Shown here piece after piece: positions 23,960-36,349 of a stretch of DNA of 64,000 nt. The DNA is from Polytrichum commune (Eukaryota > Streptophyta > Polytrichopsida > Polytrichales > Polytrichaceae), in NCBI GenBank assembly GCA_950295325.1, contig OX485809.1:23806001-23870000 (forward strand), given 5' to 3'. The position numbers were made by a program, and so were the translations under genes. Below the pieces are notes generated by a model, which did not search any database, was not told the origin of the DNA, and saw only the letters and a program-made list of their open reading frames with translations. Positions within the stretch are counted from its first letter, which is position 1, and the number at the start of each line of letters is the position of its first letter.

Positions 23960-26050
23960 GCTTGTATTTAAGAATGTGAGTTGTGCAATCTGCAGTTGAA
24001 TGTGAGTCGGGTTGTCATGTTGAACAAGGGGAACGTCATCCTCTACAACACAAGAAAGAAAGTTGTATGGCAAAGCTTTGACACACCCACAAACACTCTC
24101 ATACCATGCCAGATCTTCAATGCATCGACAAACATGAACCTGCACTCATGGCAGGATTCCACCGATTTGTCTAAAAGTAGGTACTCATTGTGATGGACCA
24201 ATAATAGGCTCAACCCCACCTGGCAATCTCCGGTGCACTTTGCATGTGCGACAGAGCGTCCCTACTATTGGAGCTACACTCCAAACTCTTTGTCCATCAT
24301 GTTGACATTTGATGGTGTTCTCCAAGCGACAATTATATTTACATATAACAAATCAACCAATGCAGGTCACCTCTAGGAGGTAGGGGGGAGGGGAAGGGGA
24401 TTTTGTCCAAATTAAGGTTTTTTTTGGGGGGGGGGCTTATAAGTAATATCTTTAAGATAAATATGTGTATTCTCTAAATATTTCAAGAAATATACTTCCA
24501 TTTGATGTTTACTTAGGAAGTTTTGGTTTCCAAGTTATGTTCAAGCGATACATGAGTCAGACACCTTTTCTCTATATTTCTAAGACTAATGCTAGTGCCC
24601 CTTTCAACAGGTAACATATCAACGGCCGTGATTGGCAACAGCAGAGACGCTAGATTAAGTCATTGTTTGCGACGAGTTACACTCGACACAGATGGTAACA
24701 TGTGTATGTACAGCTGGGTTATTGGGAATTCCACAAAGTGGAATTTGGTATGGGAGTTGCTTCCCGACAAATGTAAAGTGTTTGGAAGATGCGGTCCTTT
24801 GGGAGTTTGGAGAGAGGAAGGACAATGTACATGTGCTGAAGGGTTTCACTTTATCAATGCAAATGACACCAGCCAAGGTTGTGCCCGCACCAACGACATC
24901 ACTGCTTGCAGCAAAGTTGACCAAAGTATGGTGTTGCTGGAATCTATCGACTTTCCTGGGTCCGGTGATTATGCGGAATACTCGTATGCAAAAGAAATGC
25001 AAGTGAGTGCATCGACCGATGCTTGAGCTCATGCTTTTGTGGAGGGCTTTCAATGATGTCAAGGCCAAGGTCAAACGGTTACTACGAATGTTTTTTCAAG
25101 AAGGGTGCCATCTATAACGGCCATTTTTCCGGGGCACGAATCAGCTACTTGCGAATTGGCATTGACCCTGGATCCGATTTCCGCCTCTCATTGTTGCAAC
25201 AAAGATTTGCAGTTCTAGTTGCCGCAACGGGCTCGACGATCGCGTTTCTCGGAGCCTTGTCGACCGTGTTGCTTTGCGTTGTTGGGATTCGTTTTATCCA
25301 CAACTTGATTCAGCGTTGCCACACGAGGCGGTTGGAGGGAAAATGGAGGATTTCTCAAGGTACCCTCGTACCTTTCACGTATAAGGAGATTCGATCCATG
25401 ACGAGGAACTTTGCAGATGAAATTGGGAGAGGGGACGGGGTTATGGGTCCGTGTTCAAGGGACATAATATAGGAGACACGGTTGTTGTGGCCGTGAAGCG
25501 CTTAGACAACGTAAGTCCCCATGAGATGGAATTTATGAACGAGGTTGATAGCATAGGTTACATTCACCACAAAAATTTGGTAGACCTACAGTTATTGTGT
25601 CAAGAACAACTGTGAAAAAAATTGGTTTACGAGTACATAGAGCATGGCTCCCTTGACCGGGTACTATTTAGAGCATCTGATTCCAAAGGTACCACAAATT
25701 CTAATGTATACAAATCACCCATTCTTGAGTGGCGGTCGCGGTTCCGGATTGCAGTGGACATTGCGAAGGGCCTCAAGTACTTGCACACAAACATCTGAAG
25801 TCGAAAGAGCTTTGCAAGTCACGTTTTGGTGCATCAACGATAAGCCCCTTGTGCAGAGGTTGTTGGGTTTCTAGAAGGCCAGATCCCAAGTGAGCTTCCA
25901 GTGACCCGACCCTTACTTCTAGATGATATTCTTGGTTCTTCCCAAGATGAGGATGAGCAATATCAATACGGCTCAGTATTAACAACATCGTCTCATGAAG
26001 TGTCTGGACCATTTTCTCATCCACCACCTTATGCCATTGAAATCACATGA
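23960..26050 (+). pseudogene. G-type lectin S-receptor-like kinase pseudogene
   Basis: Remnant of a plasma-membrane receptor kinase. In order: B-lectin part (VVWQSFDTPTNTLIP, about 24068-24112) with an in-frame stop at 24191-24193; S-locus glycoprotein/EGF-like part at 24589-25000 (LDTDGNMCMYSW, CGPLGVW, QCTCAEGF); PAN-like cysteine part, reached only through a frameshift near 25005; one transmembrane segment (about 25206-25300); a juxtamembrane FTYKEIRSMT and start of kinase with AVKRL, after another frameshift near 25440. The kinase breaks off at KGLKYLHTN (about 25790) and resumes at VERALQVTFWC, so the HRD and DFG catalytic parts are deleted. The C-terminal tail ends PPPYAIEIT-stop at 26048-26050. 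About 200 bp of non-coding sequence interrupts it near 24380-24590. Not functional. Confidence 0.85.
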
Positions 26051-27169
26051 ACATGTGTCGTGCTTGCAAGCCACTTGAATTGACGATGTTATTCACTCTC
26101 ACCATTTTATTATTGGTTGAATACTACTGTACGACTTTATGATTTCATGTGAGTAAAAAGTTATTGTGATCATCTTTGTGTGTCAACAGTTTAGAAGTTG
26201 TGCACGTCAGTACCAGTTGTTTCACCTTCGGAGCCTTTATAACTGCATCACAATTGTAGAGACTGCATACTTGATTTGGGAGGACTTCTATCAAGCTCGT
26301 GGTTTCTTTCCCAGATTTCAGTTCATAGTTATTTTCCAAACATTTCCGGTGGGGTTTTTGTCATGCCCAGGAATCACAAATCGGGTCTCGTGGGTTGTAT
26401 CTCTATTTCCCCTCTTTTTCTTAATCTGGTGGGGTCTTTCGAGCTTTAGTGGTTGGGACTCATCTCCAACTTGCAAGCTGCATGTGCTTCATTCGTCACC
26501 AAGCCATGCCCAGTGTTACCCTCTACTAGGGTTCATCCGATGAAATGAAATTGATTTTAGATTCCAGGAAGCTAGAGGGTTAGGGCATGTCTCCAAGCTC
26601 AGCCTGATCCACTCTCAAGAGTGGGTGGGAAGAGTCCCAATGGCCATTATGGGCGCAAGCACCTATTTTCAAAGGTAGGGCAACTCTCTTTCTAGTGAAG
26701 GTTGTTAAATATTCCCCTTGACCTTGAACCAAGAGTGGGTTACCTACTCTTTTTATAGTCGTCCTCATTAAGTGGCCTTGTGACTCACAAACTCAAACCA
26801 CATGTGGGAGAATTTAAAGGGAGTCTAAATGATTAAGAATGTAATCAAGGCATTAGTTATAAAGTTATGAAATTGATTCTTTCACTTTACTTAAAGATTT
26901 CTTATCCACATTCACATATTATTCTTTTTGTCATTTCTAGGAAGAATAAGAGACATGAAACATTTTTTAATGATACAATGTTTGATTGGTTAAGATAGTT
27001 GGTGCATGCATACGAGGGTGCATTACCACCCACTCACTGCATTTCGAAACATTGACCTACTCTCTAAGAGTGGCTCGGGTTGAGCAAGAGGAAAGCCCCT
27101 TTATAATGGGACTAGGAGTACATCAAGATGTCGTTAAAAAGGATAATTTCATAGAGTAACAAAGTGCAA
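26051..27169. other. Intergenic, no gene seen
   Basis: A 125-codon frame at 26166-26543 is hydrophobic in parts but matches no family, and overlapping frames exist on the other strand. No supportable feature. Confidence 0.4.
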
Positions 27170-27358
27170 TCACCGCAAAAAGATATAGGTTAATACCAGC
27201 TCGATGGTCCAATTGGTAGAAAGACTTGAGACATCTTGAAATAGGGAAGGGAACCTATTTCTAATGAGGTTGTAAAGGGGACACTCCAACACAAAGTGTG
27301 TCTCATTTTCCACTACCTTTTTGTAGCATGATTGGCATAATCTTTGTGGAGTCACCAT
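27170..27358 (-). pseudogene. LINE 3' fragment, second copy
   Basis: A 62-codon frame with CQSCYKKVVENETHFVLECP followed by LYNLIRNRFPSLFQ, the same post-reverse-transcriptase C-terminal region as at 23206-23541 but on the other strand and diverged. Only this piece is present. Confidence 0.55.
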
Positions 27359-28483
27359 GGGGTCACCTTGTCACCCAATCATCTCCAAACTGTGGGTACC
27401 AAAGAGTTCGGTGAGGAACAATGGACAATCAAGGGACCATGGTTATGGCCTTATTAGAGGCTGATATATTAGAGGTTGTTCTAAATGACTACATGTCACA
27501 TTCTCAAGATCAACTCTAAGTTTGCAACAACATGGAAAGTGCCAAGCATAAAAACCTCAAAAGTTTCACTTTTGACATCATAGAAGACTAGGTACATGAG
27601 AATGGTTGCAAAGCCCCATACATAAAGGTAGGCATCACCCCCTTGCAATCGTAAAACGGACATAGGGAAGGGTCCAATGTAAGGAAGAAGGGCTCATATT
27701 CACTACACTCAAGTTCAAATACTAAAATAGCAATGTTCCAAATTTTTCATTTCTTTACACATAACATTATCTAGCTAAGTATATGCACTAGGTGGGGCCG
27801 GATATAAACCAAATTTTATTCGAAACTATACTATGTTTGTTCTCTTAGCAAAGCACTACATTGACATATTCAACTTGAGGAACAAGCGGGTGCACCAATG
27901 TCACTGATATTATTAGAATGAAATGGTTGATAACAATTGACTAATGTTGTGCAAGTTTTCCAAGTTTTTCATTTCTTTGCAAGTTTTCACCTCTAAACTA
28001 GTAAATGTGGCCTCCTAAAACTCTTGGCAGCCATGTTGGAACTTGGCAATGCACAGGCTACATATATATACATATATATATATAGTCAGGCATAAAATCA
28101 AAATTTCCTAGCTCCAATTATTTCAATCCTGAAAAAATGGGAATGAAAACTTTCAGCTACAGACTTTCTTACTGTAGCTCAATATCTTCATTGCAGCATC
28201 CATCAACTAAATCTGTTTTCGGACCATGGCAACGTTGCAGAACCATTTGAAACCCATCACTTGAGTTGAAAATGCACTCTGAATATATTCATGAGACAGG
28301 TGAATCTATGGATTTTGACATAACCAAATTATCTTTGAGGCCCCTTAATTCCTGACTCGTTAGAAGAAGCATACTGGGGCAGTCATGAGAATGGGAAAAA
28401 AAAATTTAAAAATTGGTACAATGATCTGATTGAACAGAAATTAGGGAATGGGATGGGACATCAAATCAATGAATTGGGTATTG
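27359..28483. other. 3' flank of GDSL gene 2, no further gene
   Basis: AT-rich, with a (TA)n run near 28061-28083. The part nearest 28484 is probably the 3' untranslated region of the minus-strand GDSL gene. Confidence 0.4.
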
Positions 28484-31400
28484 TCACAGTTGAAGCCTGG
28501 AGAGCTGCAGCACATTAATGGGGTAGACGTCCTCAGGGCCACCAAGAAACGTGCTCCGTGCCAGAATCTCATTCACAGCCTGTGTGGGGTGGAAAGGATC
28601 CCAAAAAATGTATGTGTTGCGGTTTGTGCAAAGCTGTTCCAATGCCGGAAGGCATGGGATTTGGCCGTGGTATTTGCCCCCTCCACAGCACCCTTGATTC
28701 ACCACGGTGAAACCTGCAAAAAAGAGATTGACAGACAGTGGTGAATTTCCTGTGCTTCATGAAGTTCACTCCAAACCAGTGCCCAGGAAGTTTTTGGGCA
28801 TAGTCAGTCAAGATCCTAGTAATTCTAAATCCAGCCAGTTACATGTTGACATCTTCTGGTCTTTCTTTGTTCATTTGAGGTATATTCTATAGATTCCTCT
28901 AAAATGATCGGTAATTCTCCTGAAGTCTCCAACTTCAACCGGTTCATCTGTAACTAACTGACAGTTCTCCCTGGACAGTGCTCCAAACTATCAAAGTTGT
29001 TTAGAAACAACTTTGTTTACTACAGACTTGGGACTGCACTATATGTGTTCTGTTCAGATCGTGTGCGACAAATGGATTTTTTCACCGGGAGCCTACTTGG
29101 GGACTATCTAGGGGTTACAAGTGATACAAATACTATAAAAACATTTTATAAGTTTGATGGAGATTCTCATGCTATTCTACATGTACTAATGAATTTATTG
29201 GACCTACTAACTTCTGATTTATTTCTAAAAATTAGATTCAAATATTATGTGGAACCCTATATTATTTGTTCCCATGAGTTCTCCTAGTATCTCCCGAGTG
29301 ACCCCCCAAATTTACAAAATATGAAAATGTTGAGGTTTGTGCACAAAAGTTTGATTGCCCTACCTAAGCAACATGAACTACTACTAGGTGATGGATATAA
29401 GGAGGCAACCTCACATGGACTAGAGTTAGCGCATCATTCTACCAAGCTGCAATAGCGACAAGATTAAAATAAAGTTGGTGCCCACTAGACCCGATTGCAA
29501 GGTGACATGTGTTTGTTACTGGACACAATGGTTGTGCCATGACAAGGTTACCAATTACATGTGGAAATGTACCTCCTTGTATCCAACCAGGAATAGAGAC
29601 GCCAACAAAGTGGCTTGGTCTGACCACTTTGTGTGATCATCATCATTGCACTGCTCACAAGGAGGATGTGAGTGTTCCCTAGCTTCAAGAAGAAGGGGGG
29701 GGGGGGGGGGGGATTGTCTCCTTCACTTCAACCATTTCACCTCAAAAGAACAAAATCAAAGGATACCTAAGAGAAATTTGTGCCAGAGAGGAAAGAAGCT
29801 CACTTTTCTTTTTCCCTCACTGGCAAATTAGTTGCGCTCGAAGAAACCATCAACGCATGATCTCAATGTGTTGAAACTACTGATTTTTGGATTCCCACAG
29901 GCAAAGTTTTTCCTTCTTTGACCTAACTTTTCACACTCAGAGACATGGGTGTTGTGCTATTTAAGGTAGACGAGCCTAATTCATTGACATATCTTAATGA
30001 GGAACTTATATTTTAGTGGTGTGTGGAACTAGGTGTGGATCCAAGATTGAACACCAAAAAGACACGTCTTTAAAAGAGATCAAACTATGTGCTCACAATT
30101 TGTCAATAGTCAACATACTATAATTGGGTGGGACCTATATGACCATTTAATGAGCACAAACATCTTCACCTTGATAACGAATATAATAGTCACACGAGCT
30201 CCATAAATCATGAGGAAAGATTATGGCTACGACCTTGATTTGGATTTGCTAACCATCTTGCACTAATCACGTGTTTCATATCCTAGGAAAAGTGGGCTAC
30301 TCAGAGAAAGTAACCATTTAAAGAACCATCTACCTTATCTGACAAGAATCTCTACAAATAGATTTACCATCCCTCGTGGCTGCTTTTGGGTCAGACATTT
30401 AAAGGAGTAATTTAAACTGGTGGATAGGTTGTGGTAAATCTTACCAGCTGGAGTGGGGTTGTTGATGAGGCCAATAAATGTATCGTATGGATTGACGAAC
30501 AAGAACATGGAGCCTGGCAGAGATTTTGTGAGGTCTATGGTTAGAGCTTTGACAGCCGTGTTGAATCCCACCACGAGGCTGTTGTCAAAGGCTACACACT
30601 TGCCATCCGGGCTTCCGATAGCCAGCCGCGATGGGATGCAGCCAAGAGGCCCCACGGCTGACACCAAAAACTTCCGTGCACCCCAATTGTACAATGTCTG
30701 CACCAATAGTTGCACACGTTGAATTGATCAGCAAGTTATTAATCAAAAGAGAAAAAGTAAAAACCGAGATTGCAATAGTTTTCCAGGACTCCTTCCAAAG
30801 GGATAGAGGGAATCATTCCATGCGAGCGTGCCTCTCATCTTCCCAACAGAAAAAAACCTCTCAACCTTCTATGGGTTTGTGGCCGATTCATCTCAAAATG
30901 ACTTGGACTAGACTAATTCGGGTTTGAAAAGCTAATTCCGGTGTCAAAGAAATTAAAAATAGTAACCTCTGGATTGCGTACTATTTCAGGGCTTGTACTT
31001 TGGATGAATGAGGGGTACGCTCATATGCAATAATTCCCTCTCTCTCCCCCCTCCAAAGCAACTTAACTTCTGGCAGTGATCAACACATGCGAACTAATAG
31101 TCTGGAAGCTAATGCCAAAACTAGTAATCTCGCTCCTCAACCTTCCAATTAGGGCTAGGCTCTAGCCACACATAGCTTGAGCTTGAGCTGAAGCTTGCAA
31201 TTTTGGTGGGCAGAGGTGAACGGGAGGGAATCGGAACAATATGTTGGATCTTTAGTTCCTGTTTTCTTTGGATTGAGATCCAAGTTCAAGTTCAAGTTCA
31301 AGTTCAAGCCCAAACGTGTAGCAATCAGATTCAATTAATTCAACAACCTAACCGAATCAAGATTGAATTTATAGAGGTTTCACTATGAAGCGACGGTTAA

Positions 31401-34400
31401 ATTCATGTTGAGATCAATGAATTTTACATGAACTAACAACTTGGAAGCTTCAAAACCTCGATACTATTAATCTCGCTCTCGAACCTTCAAAATCAGGTCT
31501 AGCGACACAGGTTAAGCTTGAGCTGAAGCTTGCAATTTTTTGTTAGGCCAAGGTAAAATAGTTTGATCCCTTACGTGTGTGCCTAAGAAGGTGGAACTTT
31601 GGTGCCTCCTTTCTTTGAATTGATTTCCAAGTTCAAGGCTAAACTTGTAGCAATCTCATTCAGCAACTTAACAAAACCAAAACTTTGATTATCCATGACT
31701 CCTAAGCAACTCTTAGATTCATGTTGAGGTCGGGATATTCTACATGAACCAACCTAGAAATTAACCTCAAATCTATCAGTCTCAATCCTGAACCTCAAAA
31801 GGGCTAGCCACACGTAGGGATCATATAAGATTAGCAAGAATCTGAGGAAACTGTTAGGCATCTGTCCACATTCTATCTGGAAATTGACCCGAAGCTCCAA
31901 TCTGTATCTATTTGCTGTTACACAACTTGAGATCAAGCTTGCAAATTTTGCAAGTTTGGTGGCCAAGGTAAAAAAGAATTTGAGCCCTTACATGTGCCCA
32001 GGATGGAGGATATTTGGTTCCTCCCAAATTTGTACTTGCACAAATTGTAGTTCAAGTTTGACTTATATTTGAAAATCAATTCAAAGAACGAAGGAACCAA
32101 AGCTCCACCATACTCTTAGGCACATGTAAATAAGGCCTCAAATTCTTTTGCCTTGGCCAACCAAACTTGCAAGCTTGAGATTGAGATTGAGATTGAGCTC
32201 AAGTTGTGTGCGGCAACACCAAGAGATGTCACAGAATAGACACAATTAGTTGGAGTTTCGGCTCAATTCCCAGATAGAAAAGCGGGCAGATGCCTATTTT
32301 TTTCTTTAGGAATTTGCTACTCTCATGTGATCCCTAGCATGCTGTTTGAGGTCGAGCTACTCATACTGAAGCTTCAAACACTTCAGATTGATGAACATGT
32401 GGAATCTCACATTTCAATCCAGGACTCCAAAGCTATTATTATGATTATGATTATTATTGTTGATGTATTTGCTAGACTTGATTAAAGTTCGAAGATGGAG
32501 AGTATGTAGGTGTACCGTAAGTTGCGTGCTGTAAGTGGAAATGAGGAGATCCTGGAACTGGGTTGGGCTGTATTGAGTTCGAGTGTCGGAGTCAGACAGC
32601 AAGTAGTTGTTGATGTAGTCGTTGCTCCCAAAGATGAGTGCAAACATAGACCTCTTGAAGAGGTCGGAGGTGGCAGATGGGCCTATCATGGAATTCATCT
32701 CTGCCATAGTCTGCTGAAATAATTGCAGCTGTTCGTTGAATGAAATCCTATCAATCTGTACATAGCCGTCCACAATTTGATGAGCAATATACCCCTTCAA
32801 ACTTCTTCATGCTGATCTCTGGGTTTTGGGTTTTGGGGTTCACCAAAATTGTCATTCACCAAAAAGCTTCCACATTCAGTACGTTTTGGCGGTAGTTGTG
32901 TAAATTTGAACGAAGGGCGATCTATTTCGGTTCATTGAGGGCCAAAATCAATTTGGCTTGCCAAGAGGTGCTAAAATGAGTTTGGCCCGCAATAGGTTGC
33001 TCTTCATTCAGATTAGAACACTATCTCCGAGCATGCGCCACAAGTGGAAAGAAATTATTGATATTCTATGCAAAACAACCAATGGAAATTCGTAGGGGAC
33101 CAACTCCCGGGGAAAAGTCCCATTGCAGTACAGAATCACTCAATTGATTATTGGTCCATCATTCCGGTGAATGCATAGAAAGAACTTGAAATCTGGAGAC
33201 CAATGATCTGCTCAGGTTTTGATGATATCCACAATATTATCAATATTTGCTACAAGTACAATACTAATATTTGCTAAAGGTATTTCTCTTTTTGAAGGTA
33301 GCTGAAGCAGCCAATGAGAAATATAATCAGCTGAGTCGATGTTTGATGAAATTAAACTTACATAATTGGCTCCTGTTCCATCAAGAATGCCTCCGGCCCC
33401 GGAGGCGTAGTTCAACCCCCTCAAAATGGCTGTCCCTGTGCTTGACGGCGCTTTGACAGGGGGCGGATATGGCAGGCCTATATAGTCACCTGATTCCCAA
33501 AACCATATTTCATCAGTTGCAAAACTTTCAGATCTTTCCAACCTCTTCGATAGAGCCTGGCTTTGGGAATCTCAAAGACACATATAGCCCATGAGACGTA
33601 ACTGGCTACAAGAGAAAGTGTACGAACCATCAGCATTGACCAGTGGTGACAGTATTTCATCAATTCATGAGCTTGCAAAAGACATTTATTAGAGTTTTAT
33701 TTGTTTGAACCTGGTCTTATGATTTACAAGACATGTAGTACCCTTGAGTGGAAAATTGACTATAAGAAGATAAATGAGCAAGATCGATGGTGATAATATT
33801 TCAAGACATGATCCTCCAAATAGATCAAATGTGTTGGAGTTCTATTCGTTTGAACCTGGTTTTATGACTCTCTCCAAGGCACTCACCTATGAGTGGAGAA
33901 CTGGCTGTCATAAGAAGATGAATGAGCAAAGTTCATTGGTGCCAATATTTTATCAAGACATGAGCCTCCAAAAGATTAAATATGTCGGAGTTATATTCCT
34001 TTGAACCTGGTCTTATGATTCCAAAGACATGTAGTACCCTGAGTGGAAAATTGGCTATGATAACAAGAAGATGAACTTGTGAGCCAAGCTTTATGGTGCC
34101 AATATTTCATCAAGACATGAGCACCCAACAGATCAAATGTGTTGGAGTTATCTTTGTTTGCGTGATTTCCAAGCTCTTTCCAGGAGTACACATACTCATG
34201 AGTGCAAAACTGGCTATAAAAGGTCGATAACTGAGCAAAGATCAGTGGTGTCAACAATACTTGAACAGACGATGAGTTCAGATGATCTGCAAAAGATATG
34301 TTACAGTGACGCAGGAGTTTCAAATTGCTTACACAAAATGTCGGCAGTGGTTTTGCCATTGCAGAAGCGGCCTGTGGGTCGACCGGTGGGGAAGTCGATG

Positions 34401-34654
34401 CCATTGGGAGGCAAGTTTGCCTTGGCCAATGCTAAAGGCACGTAGTTGTTGTTGCCCACATCCACCAACGAGTCCCCGAACACAAAAGCAGCAGGGAACA
34501 ATGGCTCACGAACATCAGCTTGCGCATTCACCCTCCAAACCACTTTTGAATTAAGATTGCACACACAAACTATTACTAGTAGTGCTACTATCATCAAATC
34601 ATTCATGGCCACCGGTGTCGTCGCCATTGCCAATACTGATGAGAGACAAGCCAC
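28484..34654 (-). CDS. GDSL esterase/lipase (gene 2, five exons)
   Basis: Secreted SGNH-fold serine hydrolase of the plant GDSL family; substrate unknown. Exons on the minus strand are 34654-34333, 33489-33362, 32755-32516, 30697-30445 and 28713-28484. They join in frame through introns of phase 1,0,0,1, the same positions as in gene 1, to give 390 residues. Ser62 lies in FGDSLVDVGNNN (block I), GSND at 193-196 is block III, and Asp353/His356 lie in WDPFHP. The hydrophobic stretch at about 20-32 is the signal-peptide core. ATGs at codons 10 and 17 are also possible starts, and codon 17 would give a more usual signal peptide. The exon 3 donor (GTACAC) is weak but keeps the frame. Introns 1, 3 and 4 carry repeats and foldbacks, listed separately. 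No frameshift or stop is seen. Confidence 0.92.
28797..28975 (-). repeat. R2 repeat copy in GDSL gene 2 intron 4
   Basis: Read on the minus strand it follows the R2 order: GAACTGTCAGTTAGTTACAG, ACCGGTTGAAGTT, GATCATTTTAGAGGAATCTA, and TGCCCAAAAACTTCC at the end (near 28790-28805). Diverged from the array at 19654. Confidence 0.65.
30000..30320 (-). repeat. R4 repeat copy in GDSL gene 2 intron 4
   Basis: Read on the minus strand it contains GCCCACTTTTCCTAGGATAT, GAAACACGTGATTAGTGCAA and GATGGTTAGCAAATCCAAAT, shared with 36350-36715, 40330-40410, 42610-42760 and 46620-46985. A G homopolymer lies at 29694-29712 nearby. Confidence 0.6.
30806..31040. mobile_element. M5 MITE in GDSL gene 2 intron 3
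   Basis: The left end GAGGGAATCATTCCATGCGA and the right end on the minus strand GAGGGAATTATTGCATATGA form a long inverted repeat that continues through GYGTRCCYCTCAT. The same family is found at 44194-44424. About 235 bp, non-coding. It lies just upstream of exon 4. Confidence 0.7.
31080..31810. repeat. About 320-bp tandem repeat in GDSL gene 2 intron 3
   Basis: Two main units share GAGCTGAAGCTTGCAATTTT (31176 and about 31509), TTTGAATTGATTTCCAAGTT-like and TCATGTTGAGRTC blocks. A short (AAGTTC)n run is at 31278-31300. Confidence 0.65.
31815..32336. repeat. 520-bp foldback in GDSL gene 2 intron 3
   Basis: Two arms of about 250 bp are inverted copies around a centre near 32075. TAGGGATCA at 31815 pairs with TGATCCCTA at 32328. 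Other paired blocks are AGGCATCTGTCCAC / GCGGGCAGATGCCT and GGTGGCCAAGGTAAAA / TTTTGCCTTGGCCAACC. In the pre-mRNA this would form a long imperfect hairpin. Non-coding. Confidence 0.75.
33560..34315. repeat. About 150-bp tandem repeat filling GDSL gene 2 intron 1
   Basis: Five diverged units recur at about 33600, 33740, 33890, 34040 and 34190, each with TCAAGACATGAGC-like, GTGTTGGAGTTMTMTTYGTT-like, GAGTGGAAAAYTGGCT-like and AAGATGAAYGAGC-like words. They occupy nearly all of intron 1 (33490-34332). Open frames across them are repeat artefacts. Confidence 0.75.
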
Positions 34655-34769
34655 AAAACCACCTTCCTTCCTTTGGATGTCAGTCTTGCAAGATCATCAA
34701 CATCATCGATATTAACCCCATAACTCCCTTTTTTTTCTGTCTTATTCTTGGAAGACCTGCTTCCACTTC

Positions 34770-35450
34770 CTCCTGGCCTGTTGATGAACTTGCTACAACA
34801 TCAACCACATCTCAGAGGTTAAACTTAACCCCAAATTAACCTGCAGCAAAAGTGCACTAGTCTAGGGATGGTGTCAATGGAGAACAATATACACTACATG
34901 AATGGATCAGTTGCCAATGAAGGCAGATGGGCACTAACATTAATCCTTGAGAGCTTCAAGATGGCAACAGTATTAAATGAATCATGGGAGCTTGAAAAGG
35001 TGCTCTCAATTGGAGATTATAACTCAAAACGAAGCAGCTGAGGATGGAACTGTTAGTATTGATGCTGACTACTGGCTAGCTTCATCGATCCTCCTGTTGA
35101 TGAAATTGCTACAACTTCAACCACATCTCAGGGGTTGAGTAAGGTCACCCCGAATTTTCAACAAAAAGTACACTCTAGAGATGGCTTCAATGGAGGACGA
35201 TACACACTGTAACTCCACTCATGTAACTTACTTCGACATCCACAAGCATTGATGTGCATGGATCAGTTGCCAACGATGAAAGGAAGTCACTAACATTAAT
35301 GCTTGCTAGTTTCAACTTTCAAGATGGCAACAACACTAAATGAATCGTAGGATCTTGAAAAGGTGCTCTCAATTGGAGGTTAGAGGTCAAAGTGAGGAAG
35401 CTGAAGGTGTACCTGTTAGTATTAATACTCAATACTGGCTAGCTTGCTCG
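34770..35450. repeat. About 310-bp tandem duplication upstream of GDSL gene 2
   Basis: Two units share GTTGATGAAMTTGCTACAAC, TCAACCACATCTCAG, GAATGGATCAGTTGCCA-like, AAAAGGTGCTCTCAATTGGA and TACTGGCTAGCTT words. They lie within 0.8 kb 5' of the start codon, as the tandem array does for GDSL gene 1, but the two arrays are not obviously related in sequence. Confidence 0.7.
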
Positions 35451-35712
35451 TCCTATGATAAATACAGATCTGTAGACTCTTGATGAGCTGGCTTCAATGG
35501 AGCATGACTAGGCTACAATATAAGAAGTATGTACAGATTGGCTATGGAGGTGGCTACAAAATTGCAGTAGCGAGGTGGTGAGGTTAATAGTCATGCGTAA
35601 ATTTTGCATGCCTTGAGATATCTATATATGTAGCTAACTTAATTAGGTCAGAGGAGCATTGAAGACAGCAGTGAAGGAGATGGCAACAGTAAAGCTTAGT
35701 AGTAGAGGTACA

Positions 35713-36257
35713 ACGTTTATGGTATTTAGTGTTACATGCGTAATAGTGTCGCTTACCCTATTTTGAGGGATATACTATGAAACACTAATGATCATCAACT
35801 TCACCATTGGCATCACCTCATGACACTCGGTGTTCAAGTGCACTTAGTAATATCTTGGCATTAGTAATTAACTTCGGCAGTGTTATGAGATGGATACCTA
35901 CTGTATGTTACACAATGGTTTACAAGTTGACTAATGTGTACACAGATGATGCTTGGCATTACTATGTACAAGAATATCTTCCTCTTGCATAATAAAATGA
36001 ATTTAACACATGACACTTGCTATTATTATGGTCAATAATATCTTCCCCTTGCAAACTAATTATTATGCAAAACTACCACATTCTCAAGTATCCCAATGTA
36101 TTATGTGTTGTGCTAAATGTGATGTTGTAAATAAATTATCACTTATGAAAATAACTTATGTTGAAGAATAATTAGCAGACGTGACACTACAAGACCTTTA
36201 GGCATCTAGTTTAGGCCCTTCGCAAACAATGTACATAACACTAAATACCTTAAACAG
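35713..36257. mobile_element. M3-related MITE, 545 bp
   Basis: The left end CGTTTATGGTATTTAGTGTT and the right end on the minus strand CTGTTTAAGGTATTTAGTGT form a terminal inverted repeat matching the M3 motif at 3110 and 4874. No coding capacity. Confidence 0.6.
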
Positions 36258-36349
36258 TGTAGTAGTACTGATTAGCTTGCAGTAGTGTCATCAGTGTAGC
36301 TTCCTCTTGTTTCTTGGTGCTTTGAATCTTTCTCCATATTATAAGGTGA

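Noticed and set aside
29694-29712. G homopolymer as the terminus of an element like that at 21519
   Set aside because: No inverted C run or flanking duplication was found nearby; treated as a simple low-complexity tract.
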